Notes under the pieces: generated by a model | The model's database searches: none | Seen by the model: only the letters and a program-made list of their open reading frames with translations | Told to the model about the DNA's origin: nothing | Program-made: the position numbers and the translations under genes | In this document: positions 1 to 7,625 of the stretch, piece after piece | How positions within the stretch are numbered: position 1 is the stretch's first letter | Layout of the letters: each line of letters begins with the position of its first letter | DNA from: Cerrena zonata | Taxonomy: Eukaryota; Basidiomycota; Agaricomycetes; Polyporales; Cerrenaceae | Length of the DNA stretch: 20,744 nt | Assembly: GCA_038087015.1 (NCBI GenBank) | Contig: JASBNA010000154.1 | Location: 1-20,744, forward strand | Reading direction: 5' to 3'

Positions 1-54
1 GCTTGGATCATTCTGTATGTTTCCTGCTCCTCCTCTGCCTGTTGAATATACCAT
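1..54 (-). CDS. N-terminus of a GRGGAGN-repeat (DUF3602/Par32-like) protein, partial
   Basis: Reading the minus strand from an ATG at 54-52 gives 18 codons that run off the window edge. The start reads MVYSTGRGGAGNIQND. The GRGGAGN(I/M) motif is the signature repeat of the fungal DUF3602 family, which includes S. cerevisiae Par32, a phosphoprotein linked to TORC1/Npr1 control of ammonium transporters. Only the first repeat is visible, so the length and the number of repeats are unknown. It lies downstream of, and in the same orientation as, the Ser-rich gene at 484-1611, and the 429 bp between them should hold its promoter. The call rests on one short but distinctive motif directly after a good ATG. 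A chance match is possible, so confidence is moderate, and orthology to Par32 itself is not claimed. Confidence 0.6.
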   Translation of the reverse strand, partial: MVYSTGRGGAGNIQNDPS

Positions 55-483
55 CTTGTCTTATACCCAACTCAAATTTTGTTTAAAACTGATGAATAAA
101 CTAGTTACTGGTTTAAATTCTTTACTTTCAGAAACGATAGAAATATTTGAATATTGGCAACTGTTTTATTTTTTTTTTTCTTTACTATTTCTTTTTTCAA
201 TAGTGACCCACACTCTGCCGGGTTTTTTTTGGTTCTTTTGGCTATCTTCCACCACTGTTCGGTGCGATTTTTATCTAAATCCTCAGCATAAGCTCCGTAG
301 CTCCACAAGAAATGAATATGCCGTCATTTCGCATCATAACCAAGTCGGGCCCCTCTAGTCACCACAAACAAAATGAAAACTAAGAAAATTCCGCTCATTG
401 GGTCACGTGTAATCAAACTATTACCATAACTATCGGAGAAATATTACCGTCATGAGCATGGAAACGGTCCAGGATTCTTAACG
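55..483. other. intergenic, promoter of the GRGGAGN gene
   Basis: This 429-bp stretch separates the 3' end of the Ser-rich gene from the start of the GRGGAGN gene, both on the minus strand. It holds pyrimidine runs near 170-185 and 220-240, a CACGTG core at 404-409 and a CCCCT (STRE-like) core near 350. A plus-strand reading frame through 17-358 has no recognisable protein features and I treat it as noise. Confidence 0.5.
404..409. promoter_or_regulatory. CACGTG (Cbf1/Pho4-type) core
   Basis: GTCACGTG fits the Cbf1 consensus RTCACRTG and lies about 350 bp upstream of the GRGGAGN start. This is a sequence match only; the core also suits other bHLH factors, and it could equally act on the end of the neighbouring gene. 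Confidence 0.35.
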
Positions 484-1611
484 TTAGTTGATATCCACCG
501 TAGTAGCTTGTTGTGGCCTACTTTTCTGGGAGATCCCAAACATTGCAAGTCTTTTCAGTAACTCGAACTGCTCAGGATCTTCAGTTGAAGATAACGAAGG
601 AAAAGACCGTTGTGATTTCAAATTTCTGAGGGAAGTTTGTTTTGTGATGCTGGAGACGTTGGGACTTTGTTTGGCCAAGGAAGAAGCAGTGTGAGCGGAG
701 GCTGGGGTAGGGGCACGAGTCCTATAGGGCCAATCATCTTGTAAAGCTCTCAGAGAGGTTCTGGAAGTCTGTTGTACTAAGACGTGCTGGGTGTGGATTT
801 GGTTGTTCGCATCTAAATTCGAATTGCAACCAATTGATTCCTTCAGACTCGCACCATGTGAGACACCAGTGGCTCCAGCATCGTTATCATAGCTTGTCCT
901 GGGTTTATCTGTCAACAACCTGCTGGTTTTCTTTATGAAGCTCTTCATTCTACCTTTTGTCCTATCGACCACGGTGGACACCGTCAGGTATATACTGTCA
1001 ACGGAAATCATGGAGCTAACATCATCGATCGACTTATGAGTGGTGAAACTTCCAATTCGTTGCTTAAGTCTAGCTGAACCACCATCTGACGAAGGGAACG
1101 AATCCTGAAGAGGATTAGCTGGAATAGAAGACGTTTTTCGTTTAGTTATCCTTAGAAACAATGGTCTTCTGTCTGTAGCAGACATTGACACCACACTTGG
1201 AACTCTTGGGGGTTTGATTGTTGGACTAAAGGAACCTTTACTCTGAAGCGTGTTTTCCAAGGGCCCCGAGGTATCTCCTTTCCAGAATCCTAAACTAGTC
1301 GAAGTACATACTGGCGAGGAGATTGGACTTGAGCTTGAGGTATCATTGAGTCTGTCAAAATCAATTATTGCATTTCTAGTTGAGGTTTGCTCTCCATAGT
1401 CTGAGTACTTCACGTCAAGACTAGTTATGTCTTCTTGAAACATCATATTGCTCTTCATCTTGCCGCTCGTGGAATTTGTTGGGCTTGATAATAAAGTCGA
1501 ATTAAGTGAAGTTTTAGATAGACTTCTTTTCACACCTTTTGATGATGCACAACCGTTCAAACTACTATGATTTGACCGACTCTTTTGATAATTGACTGAC
1601 TTTAAAGACAT
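484..1611 (-). CDS. Ser/Thr-rich, probably disordered protein of unknown function
   Basis: This is a 375-codon frame starting at the ATG at 1611-1609 (MSLKSVNYQK...); the open frame continues upstream only through non-ATG codons. I do not recognise the family. The composition is strongly Ser/Thr/Asn/Lys with no membrane segment or signal peptide, typical of a disordered regulatory or scaffold protein. Several basic-directed phosphosite-like motifs are visible, such as KRSLSKTS near residue 30 and RTSLRAL near residue 285, plus a basic patch, RMKSFIKKTSRLL, around residues 222-234. The most ordered-looking part is the C-terminus, where an acidic/hydrophobic segment, DPEQFELLKRLAMFGISQ, could form a short helix and a partner-binding motif. 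A coding assignment is supported by length and by sense-codon composition unlike the flanking non-coding DNA; function is open. Confidence 0.75.
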   Translation of the reverse strand: MSLKSVNYQKSRSNHSSLNGCASSKGVKRSLSKTSLNSTLLSSPTNSTSGKMKSNMMFQEDITSLDVKYSDYGEQTSTRNAIIDFDRLNDTSSSSPISSPVCTSTSLGFWKGDTSGPLENTLQSKGSFSPTIKPPRVPSVVSMSATDRRPLFLRITKRKTSSIPANPLQDSFPSSDGGSARLKQRIGSFTTHKSIDDVSSMISVDSIYLTVSTVVDRTKGRMKSFIKKTSRLLTDKPRTSYDNDAGATGVSHGASLKESIGCNSNLDANNQIHTQHVLVQQTSRTSLRALQDDWPYRTRAPTPASAHTASSLAKQSPNVSSITKQTSLRNLKSQRSFPSLSSTEDPEQFELLKRLAMFGISQKSRPQQATTVDIN

Positions 1612-2038
1612 AATTAGTATCAACGAAGGAAGTAACAAGGAGTATAAGCATCCACGAATTACATATGTTTCAAATGTGTAACCTCAAAAAGAACAGGAAA
1701 AAAATATGTAGCCTCCTTTCAAGGCTTGATACCCCTAATATGATGTATCACATTTCATTATTGTTTTCTTCATCCAGTCTGACATTAACTGGCTCATAGC
1801 TTATTGAACTTTTCGCTACAGCTAAGGCTCGGGGAGTTACTGTGTCCTATCCTCATGTTCTTTTATTGATTTAGCAGCCAAATTAGCGCTTCTGTTCTGG
1901 CCTCAATTGCACCAAAAAAAAATAGAGACCCCTAACATATCATATCCTCGTTCAATCTTCTCGTGATTAGACTATGGGGTATCCAATGTGGTAGGTTTCT
2001 TAATTAGAGGGCAATTGAATGTAAAAATCAAAAAAGAA
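1612..2038. other. intergenic between the Ser-rich gene and tRNA-Lys
   Basis: 427 bp upstream of the Ser-rich gene and downstream of the tRNA. I see AT-rich sequence, a TGTTTCA (pheromone-response-like) heptamer at 1666-1672 and no open frame of note. No clear TATA box in minus orientation was found. Confidence 0.5.
2030..2035 (-). terminator. RNA polymerase III terminator of tRNA-Lys
   Basis: On the minus strand a run of six T (2035-2030) follows the tRNA 3' end after three nucleotides, with a second T run a few bases on. This is the expected Pol III stop signal. Confidence 0.75.
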
Positions 2039-2111
2039 AGCCCGATGCGGGGGTCGAACCCGCAACCTTGTGATTAAAAGTCACACGCTCTAGCCATTGA
2101 GCTAACCAGGC
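2039..2111 (-). tRNA. tRNA-Lys, anticodon UUU
   Basis: The minus strand folds into a complete cloverleaf of 73 nt without an intron. The acceptor arms are GCCTGGT (2111-2105) and ATCGGGC (2046-2040), pairing over seven bases with G-U wobbles, followed by U as discriminator. The T arm is GCGGG-TTCGACC-CCCGC, which carries the B box. The anticodon loop CTTTTAA presents UUU. The A-box region TAGCTCAATGG is present. The body resembles yeast Lys-CUU-type tRNAs (GCC...GGC acceptor), so identity as Lys is firm from the anticodon and arms. An A-rich tract starts about 90 bp upstream and a CACGTG lies 6 bp upstream of the mature 5' end. Confidence 0.96.
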
Positions 2112-2203
2112 TCCAATCACGTGTGAAATTGTTAATGGTTAGCCATACGAGTGAGTTCTTCATTAAGGAGGATTATTTGGGTTTCAAATTTTTTATATAC
2201 GTG

Positions 2204-2219
2204 AAAAAAAAAAAAAAAA
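2204..2219. repeat. poly(A) tract, 16 nt
   Basis: Uninterrupted A run about 90 bp upstream of the tRNA-Lys gene; a poly(dA:dT) tract of the kind that disfavours nucleosomes. Confidence 0.9.
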
Positions 2220-3652
2220 TTTGGCCCGGCTAATCAGCCTTATTTTAGGTTCAGTGAGTTGTCTATTCTTTAATTAGCCTATTTTAAGAATTTTATTCCT
2301 ATTCAATTGGATTTAAATAGATTTTTCAATGTAAAAAAAAATTAATATATATCACAGCTTCCCTCCATATAAACAGGATAATTAGACATGAATCTAGGGA
2401 GTCGCTTCAACTACATAGTCATCCCCTTATGGTTTTATTTACGGCCCAACTTAAAGGTTTGGAAGTCTGCAAGCGATTTTCAATTAAATCTTGCTGCAAA
2501 ATAAAAAAACGTTCACCAATTCGGAACTGCTCGAGGTAACATCAACATTAACAAAAAAATAGAGTTGAAGGTGTGGCTACTTTGTCATGTTCGGTCCGGT
2601 ATGACTTTGGTTCACCTGATATTCCTATTCCTAATGCATTACAAAGGTATATCTAACTACTTAATTACATCAAAATTCGTTTAATAAAGTAACATGTACG
2701 GATCTCGTTCAAGAGAGCCTTTGGCTTTGGCGGCGTTTTCCTCGGCTAATTGACGATGTGTTCAGCTTGAATCAGAACGATTACGCTTTAGAGAGCTTGG
2801 GTTGCTAGAAACTTCCACCGTCATACAAGCATATTTCATTTAAATGGTTAACTGTAGTATTACTAAAAAAAAATAGTATAGTAATAGAGTTGCATTTTTT
2901 TACGAATTTCTCAATTAAGCAAGAACGGTGTTCATATAACCTTAATTAAACGATGTTGCAAGTTATGTCGCTTTAATCTTCCGTTACAATTCAACAATAC
3001 TTTCGAGTTTCAGGGTCTGAACCCTTTACAATTATGTCACGATTTCAAACGAGGCAAGCAAACTGCTATTTGACAGTAACCATACAGAGTAATGTACAGG
3101 AACCGTACTAGATAAGGATTCGCAACAAAAGTCATATCAACCAAGCGGAACCAATGATATTCACAAGCCCTCAAGCTTGCTGCTTATAACGAATAAGCCT
3201 TGAAACTTTATATAGCCGACAGGTGTGAATGAAATGGGTGTTTCATGTGTTTTCTACTAATGGTTAATTTCGAAAATGAAGTCAAAGGCAGTTAAACCGT
3301 TGCAACTAGGGCTATAGGGTCAATATCAGATAATACTAAAAATAGGGCTGTAAATTTGGGTAAAAAAAATATTATTCTGACGTGACACTAGCTTTACTCC
3401 CCATATTATATATTTCTGAATTGTTTGAATGAAATATTGGTTCGCCTTATGAAAAAGATGTTAAGGCAAACTCAACCGCAGTAGAATGAAACGAAAAGAG
3501 ATAAACCATTTTGGTGGTCTTATCAAAATGTTGCTCTATTGTGCATGATATACAATGTTTCACCAGAGGTTGTCGTTGTCAAATTACTGGCTATTGCATA
3601 TTTACAAATTGCTGTTGTCATTCGTTGACCATTTTCATGATTCTTTGGAAAA

Positions 3653-3660
3653 TATATAAA
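3653..3660 (+). promoter_or_regulatory. TATA box of the small GPI-peptide gene
   Basis: TATATAAA followed by T is a full-consensus TATA element 60 bp before the ATG at 3720. It sits in the right position and orientation for this gene, and supports the view that the short frame is really expressed. Confidence 0.65.
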
Positions 3661-3719
3661 TACAGTGAAAAGTTCGAGGTTAGTGAATTTTACTCTCCAT
3701 ATAATCAAATTAAAATACA

Positions 3720-3893
3720 ATGCAAGTATCTAAAATTTTCATTGCTGCTCTTGCCACTTTGACCTCAATTGAAGCTTCAAACTCCTCCTCATCAAGTTCC
3801 TCCTCCAGTAATGGTGTTATGGGTGTTGATGCTAGTACCGGTATTGTTGGGGCTGGTCTTGCTGCCGCTGGTATTGCTGCTTTAATTTTTTAA
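3720..3893 (+). CDS. 57-residue secreted Ser-rich peptide with GPI-anchor-type tail
   Basis: The ATG at 3720 sits in a strong yeast context (AAAATACA before ATG) and opens 57 codons ending at TAA 3891-3893. Residues 1-19 form a signal peptide: short polar start with one Lys, hydrophobic core IFIAALATL, likely cleavage after Ala19. Residues 20-31 are Ser/Asn only, with nine serines in a row (22-30). Residues 32-40 are a small polar spacer (GVMGVDAST), followed by an uncharged Gly/Ala/Ile/Leu tail to the very end (41-57), as in GPI-attachment signals. If the omega site is near Asn31 the mature chain would be only about 12 residues, possibly heavily O-mannosylated. Codon choice is that of expressed yeast genes (GCT, GGT, TCC). 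I recognise no named homologue; it may be a minimal cell-wall or membrane GPI glycopeptide. Confidence 0.75.
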   Translation: MQVSKIFIAALATLTSIEASNSSSSSSSSSNGVMGVDASTGIVGAGLAAAGIAALIF

Positions 3894-3925
3894 ATTAATT
3901 TGTTTGAATTAGAGATGACTACAAA

Positions 3926-3971
3926 TTCTAATAATAATTCTAATAACTTTTCTAATAATATTTATAATAAT
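3926..3971. repeat. low-complexity TCTAATAAT-like repeat
   Basis: Irregular repeats of TCTAATAA and AATAAT directly after the GPI-peptide gene, probably in its 3' UTR. Degenerate, with no function assigned. Confidence 0.55.
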
Positions 3972-4015
3972 GCTCTAATCAATATATGTTAATTTTAGAT
4001 CAAAAAGTAGAACAC

Positions 4016-4695
4016 TTAACGGAAGTCGTAATCTGTAGCCGAAAAATCATCATCGGTATCACTTATATTTTGGAGCTTATTGAAATTATCCTTCACGGTT
4101 AAATGATCAAAAAGACATTCTAATTGGTCTCCAGAAGATTGTTGAATTTTAGTGTTAGATTCAGAATTTACTTTCGAATTTTGTAAGTACTCATCTTCAT
4201 TTATCAACAGGGTGATATCTTTCAATAGGATTTTTTTCTTAACCTCATAAAGATCTAAATTTCGTTCCATTCGATTAATTTGGTCGATTAAGTCACTTAG
4301 CAATTCAAGAAGTGAGAAATAGTTTGCAATTTTATTCCATCGACCCTTAATGATTGTCTAAACTGCAGTTGATAGTTCGACGACGAGTCGAATTTCGGTA
4401 ACGATAATGCTTGTAATTGGCACAAAACTTCATTTATTCTATCCTTTTGTTGTTTGTTTCTTACTTTGACAGCTTTATTTTTCAAATTTGCTTGATATTC
4501 CAAAGTATTTGAAGATTGTTTACCATACTCTTCATCAGGGACAATGATTGAACCTATTGAAGAGGAAGTTTTATTAAATTGAGTGAACTTATTCCTATTA
4601 ATTTGAATAGGCTTAACGGGAGAATTGTTACAGGAAGATAGGTTTAAACAGTCTGCGAGAAGCAACCCGTTTTCCTTTCCTCTGGTTGTATCCAT
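4016..4695 (-). CDS. coiled-coil protein of unknown function, frame interrupted (indel or intron)
   Basis: Two overlapping minus-strand frames look like halves of one gene. The 5' half starts at ATG 4695-4693 (MDTTRGKENG...) and ends at TAA 4297-4299. The 3' half is open from 4357 down to TAA 4016-4018, has no ATG of its own near its beginning, and needs a -1 (or +2) shift from the first. The first half holds a charged helix-like segment, NKQQKDRINEVLCQLQAL. The second begins RWNKIANYFSLLELLSDL and continues as an amphipathic, probably coiled helix with an acidic C-terminus. Two explanations fit: a one-base loss around 4340-4357, real or a sequence error; or a 107-nt intron 4358-4464 with donor GTAAGA, branch-like TATCAAC and acceptor TTTAG, which restores the frame exactly. 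The combined product would be about 190-226 residues. Family not recognised. Confidence 0.6.
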
Positions 4696-4920
4696 GTCTA
4701 TATAAAAAGGTCTGGAGTAGAGTTTGTGAAAAAGAATCAAATAATTTTGCAACAATTTGCCAGAAATGAGCGAAAAAATTTGACTGGTTCAGTTGCGATT
4801 TTTTAAAACAGCTTATAATTACATTACATTTAGACTACAGTAATCAGTACTTATGCAATTTTCATTAATTGAATACTCATCAAGAGAATATAATATACAC
4901 TGGCACATAAACCATTAAAA

Positions 4921-5499
4921 TCAAAAGACATCAGGTAACCTTTCAATCACATAACCATGACCCCCAACACTCATGATGGGAATACCGGGGACTTTTCTTA
5001 TTCTTCTTTTTAAATCAGCATCATTAGAAGCTACAATATAACATTTATGTTGGATGACTCTATTAACAAGACAATCATCAGCATAAGTTCCCAGATGAGA
5101 ACAACTGATTCTTTTAATTCTTGGATCCTTAGCTAATCGAAGAGCAATTCTAAACTTGGGGCCTAATTTTTCTAATTCTGCCATTACACAGTCAGTAACT
5201 ATTGGTACACATTTTGCATAAAGACAATCCATTAATCCACGATAAATATCAATTTTTTTTTGAATTGAAAAGTTGAAAAAATTAGTATCCAATAAAACTT
5301 GATAAGGTGGTTTAATGGCTGAGTTATATTGGAAGAAAAGTGCTGAAGAGACTTGTGGAACTGATTTAGTTAATTCTGGATCTTTAGGTTTATTATTAGT
5401 TTGGTTATTAGCTGGTTTATTTTGTCCTATACGGGGGTCCTTGGTATTGAGGGTTCTTTTCTTCAAAGCGAACTTCTTAGTCTTTTTAGCTTTACCCAT
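4921..5499 (-). CDS. FCF1: Fcf1/Utp24, PIN-domain endonuclease of the small-subunit processome
   Basis: A 192-residue protein starting at ATG 5499 (MGKAKKTKKF...); the open frame upstream lacks an ATG. S. cerevisiae Fcf1 is about 189 residues, so this is full length. The N-terminal 35 residues are Lys/Arg-rich, as in the family, and serve nucleolar/RNA binding. The PIN domain follows, with its acidic residues visible: LLDTNFF near 72, MAELEKLG near 106, YADDCLV near 139 and SNDADLKRR near 159. In known orthologues this active site cuts pre-rRNA at the 18S 5' side (A1/A2 sites) within the 90S processome. All expected acidic residues are present, so it should be active. It is tandem with SIA1 upstream on the same strand. 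A GCGATGC at about 5574 is near the ribosome-biogenesis PAC motif but is not an exact match. Confidence 0.95.
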   Translation of the reverse strand: MGKAKKTKKFALKKRTLNTKDPRIGQNKPANNQTNNKPKDPELTKSVPQVSSALFFQYNSAIKPPYQVLLDTNFFNFSIQKKIDIYRGLMDCLYAKCVPIVTDCVMAELEKLGPKFRIALRLAKDPRIKRISCSHLGTYADDCLVNRVIQHKCYIVASNDADLKRRIRKVPGIPIMSVGGHGYVIERLPDVF

Positions 5500-5755
5500 T
5501 TTTAAGTTAACCAAAGAGTAAATAAATCAAATTAATAAGATGAATAAGATGATAAGTAGTAATTATTTGAGATGCGATGCTTTTTTTCTATGGCAATTTT
5601 TTTTTTTTTTCTTTTTATTTTTGTGCAAAATTGACCCGTTCATCTCGTTTTTTTTTCCTACAAGCAATGGCTGCAACATAATAAATAGAATTAATACATA
5701 AAGAAGTAAAGACATAACAAATAACAGATAGTACAACGAGTAGATAATACAAGGT

Positions 5756-7465
5756 TTAGAAGGAAAAGATTTTTTGATAATCGATGGCCCCTGCGTCAGA
5801 TTCGCCAACTTTCCAACTTAATAATCTTTTATTTTCGGAATTATCAGCAAGATCCATACTAAACATTCGAAGTTTTCTTTGGTAATCATTATTTAAATCA
5901 GTTTGGCCGGAATCACCAGTGATACTATTGTAGCAAAGCCAAATCAGTTTAGAATCATCATTATCCAAGTAACTTAATAAACAAGCATCATTTTCATGTT
6001 CATGACCAACGGAAACGACATGATAACCCATATTTATAATATCATTTTTAAATTTTGGATTTGAAGCCGAGTTCAAATTACTTTTCATATTATAACCACC
6101 AATTAATTTAAATTTACCTTGAGGACGGAAATTGGGTAAAGGATAATGGAAAAAAAGTAATTTAAAAATCTTAGAAGCAGCATCAAAATCACCATTAAGA
6201 CGGTATAAATAATTAATTTGAGAAGAATCAATTTTTTTATTTTCCGAATCTAAAATTGCAATATGAGCATTTGGTTTATTTAAAGCAAGATTGTTTATAT
6301 CAATATCATTATTTTCAACATAATAAACGTTTAAATTATAATTTGATAATCCGTGTAAAGAATTATCTTCAGGTTCAGGTTTATTATAACAAAGAGGTAA
6401 AGAACTGATGAATTTTAAAAATCTTTTTTTAGTAATATCATTATCGATATTATAATCCGATTCACCAAAAGTGAAAACAAAGGGAATACGATTTTTCAAT
6501 ATTGGAGAAAGTGCTTTCAAAATAACTGATTTAAAATTTTTCAATCTTCTAAAATCAATCAAATCTCCAGTGATAACCACCAAATCTGGTTTATCGGCTT
6601 TGATTGCCAGTTCCATGAATTTCACCGTTTTATAATCAGATTTACAATTAGAATTATCACCATCAAGACACAATCCTAAATTTTGGCCAAAATGCAAATC
6701 ACTAATTTGCATCACTTTATAATTTTCATGATTAGTTAAAATGATATTTTTCGATTTCAAATCATTAAATTTACTATCAATGTCCTTTAAATCATCTTGA
6801 CTAAATTTCAATAATGATAAATGAGGAGGTATTGACAGAGTGAATGGGAGCAGAATTGGATTTGGCTGGTATTTCCAGTATGGACGATCATCCGAAAGAT
6901 CATTATGACCGAAAAGAACATCAATATCCCTAATCATTCTTGTTTGGTGGGTATTTGGAGAGTAATATAACCAAATATTAATTTTAGAATTGAACTTATT
7001 AGAAATCCATTTGCCCGGCTGATTGGCTGGGGTTATTGGATCTTTACCAGTTGGTAATATTTGGATATCAGTTAATACATTTTCAAGATCATCAGTTCTT
7101 TCATATACCATATAAATATGGTAATCAAACCAAGAGCCCGAATAAAGATTCAACGGAGTCTTATACTCAAGAATTGATTTCTTAGCAGTTGGTTCCGGAA
7201 TGGAATTACAAGTGAAATATTTCAAACATCTTCTGATCTCAATAGAGGTGATGGTTGCATTAACCGCAAGAATCTCTTCTACCGAAGGATTTTCCAAATG
7301 ATCCGGGAATAACCTGGTTAAATCTTTAGAACTTGACGTTAGTAATGACTTATCTATCGATACTTGGAAATGGTAGTTCAATGAATATATTATTAATCCT
7401 AGTAACGTTAGGATGATTACTAAAAGATTTACTTTGCGAATCCTAAAGCACCGTAGCTGTTTCAT
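5756..7465 (-). CDS. SIA1: Sia1/Dcr2-family membrane-anchored metallophosphatase-like protein
   Basis: A 569-residue protein from ATG 7465 (MKQLRCFRIRK...); the frame further upstream lacks ATG. A basic N-terminus is followed by one membrane segment (about residues 11-31, VNLLVIILTLLGLIIYS), giving a type II topology. The C-terminal half is a calcineurin-like phosphoesterase domain: ISDLHFG near 251-257, VVITGDLIDF near 293-302, FFHYPLP near 437 and SVGHEHEND near 485. The position usually occupied by GNHD/E reads GESD (about 333-336), so one metal ligand and the catalytic His are replaced. S. cerevisiae has two members, Dcr2 (phosphatase acting on Ire1 and in the cell cycle) and Sia1 (linked to glucose activation of Pma1). 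The neighbouring RUP1 matches the SIA1-RUP1 order of S. cerevisiae, which favours SIA1. Whether it is catalytically active is uncertain. Confidence 0.85.
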   Translation of the reverse strand: MKQLRCFRIRKVNLLVIILTLLGLIIYSLNYHFQVSIDKSLLTSSSKDLTRLFPDHLENPSVEEILAVNATITSIEIRRCLKYFTCNSIPEPTAKKSILEYKTPLNLYSGSWFDYHIYMVYERTDDLENVLTDIQILPTGKDPITPANQPGKWISNKFNSKINIWLYYSPNTHQTRMIRDIDVLFGHNDLSDDRPYWKYQPNPILLPFTLSIPPHLSLLKFSQDDLKDIDSKFNDLKSKNIILTNHENYKVMQISDLHFGQNLGLCLDGDNSNCKSDYKTVKFMELAIKADKPDLVVITGDLIDFRRLKNFKSVILKALSPILKNRIPFVFTFGESDYNIDNDITKKRFLKFISSLPLCYNKPEPEDNSLHGLSNYNLNVYYVENNDIDINNLALNKPNAHIAILDSENKKIDSSQINYLYRLNGDFDAASKIFKLLFFHYPLPNFRPQGKFKLIGGYNMKSNLNSASNPKFKNDIINMGYHVVSVGHEHENDACLLSYLDNDDSKLIWLCYNSITGDSGQTDLNNDYQRKLRMFSMDLADNSENKRLLSWKVGESDAGAIDYQKIFSF

Positions 7466-7517
7466 TATTGGTTGATAAGTAGTTCCCAAAGGTGGATAGG
7501 TTGATGATTTGGTTTAG

Positions 7518-7525
7518 TATTTATA
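7518..7525 (-). promoter_or_regulatory. TATAAATA box, SIA1-proximal
   Basis: TATAAATA on the minus strand, about 53 bp before the SIA1 ATG. It is probably too close to be the main element; the second copy at 7565-7572 has better spacing. Confidence 0.4.
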
Positions 7526-7564
7526 AAACAAACCTACAAAAAGAAAAGAAAAAGAAGACTTTTC

Positions 7565-7572
7565 TATTTATA
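7565..7572 (-). promoter_or_regulatory. TATA box of SIA1
   Basis: TATAAATA on the minus strand, 100 bp before the SIA1 ATG, the usual distance for a yeast TATA element. Confidence 0.6.
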
Positions 7573-7625
7573 AGTATTGACAAAACAAAAAAAATAATAA
7601 TAATGAAAAAAAAGCTTTTCAAATT

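Larger units (their letters stand above)
2112..3719. other. long gene-poor interval upstream of the small GPI-peptide gene
   Basis: 1.6 kb without any reading frame that I can support on either strand. It is AT-rich, with A/T homopolymers (16 A at 2204-2219, shorter runs near 2330 and 2865) and scattered short motifs: CACGTG at 2118-2123, three TAGGG cores at 3307-3347, and TGTTTCA at 3239-3245 and 3556-3562. Being next to a tRNA, it is where decayed LTRs are often found in yeast, but I could not identify LTR ends or target duplications. The right part probably serves as the promoter of the gene at 3720. Confidence 0.5.

Noticed and set aside
17..358. Plus-strand frame of 113 codons at the left edge
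   Set aside because: Phe/Leu-rich translation arising from T-rich DNA, no family features, and it overlaps a better minus-strand start (GRGGAGN).
2118..2530. CDEI-like RTCACRTG at 2118 and a TTCGGAA at about 2520 as a Saccharomyces-type point centromere
   Set aside because: Spacing of about 400 bp is too long for CDEII, the CDEIII flank does not match, and the stretch between is not uniformly A/T.
2112..3500. Decayed LTR next to the tRNA gene
   Set aside because: Likely in principle, but no TG...CA ends, target duplication or primer-binding site could be identified by eye.
3511..3762. Overlapping frames on both strands near 3.6 kb
   Set aside because: They start with non-ATG codons and overlap the TATA box and start of the better-supported GPI-peptide gene.
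4299..4357. Programmed -1 ribosomal frameshift in the broken coiled-coil gene
   Set aside because: No X XXY YYZ slippery heptamer is found in the overlap of the two frames.
5563..5808. Minus-strand frame between FCF1 and SIA1
   Set aside because: Ends in a poly-Lys stretch from a homopolymer, overlaps the SIA1 3' end in another frame and has no protein features.
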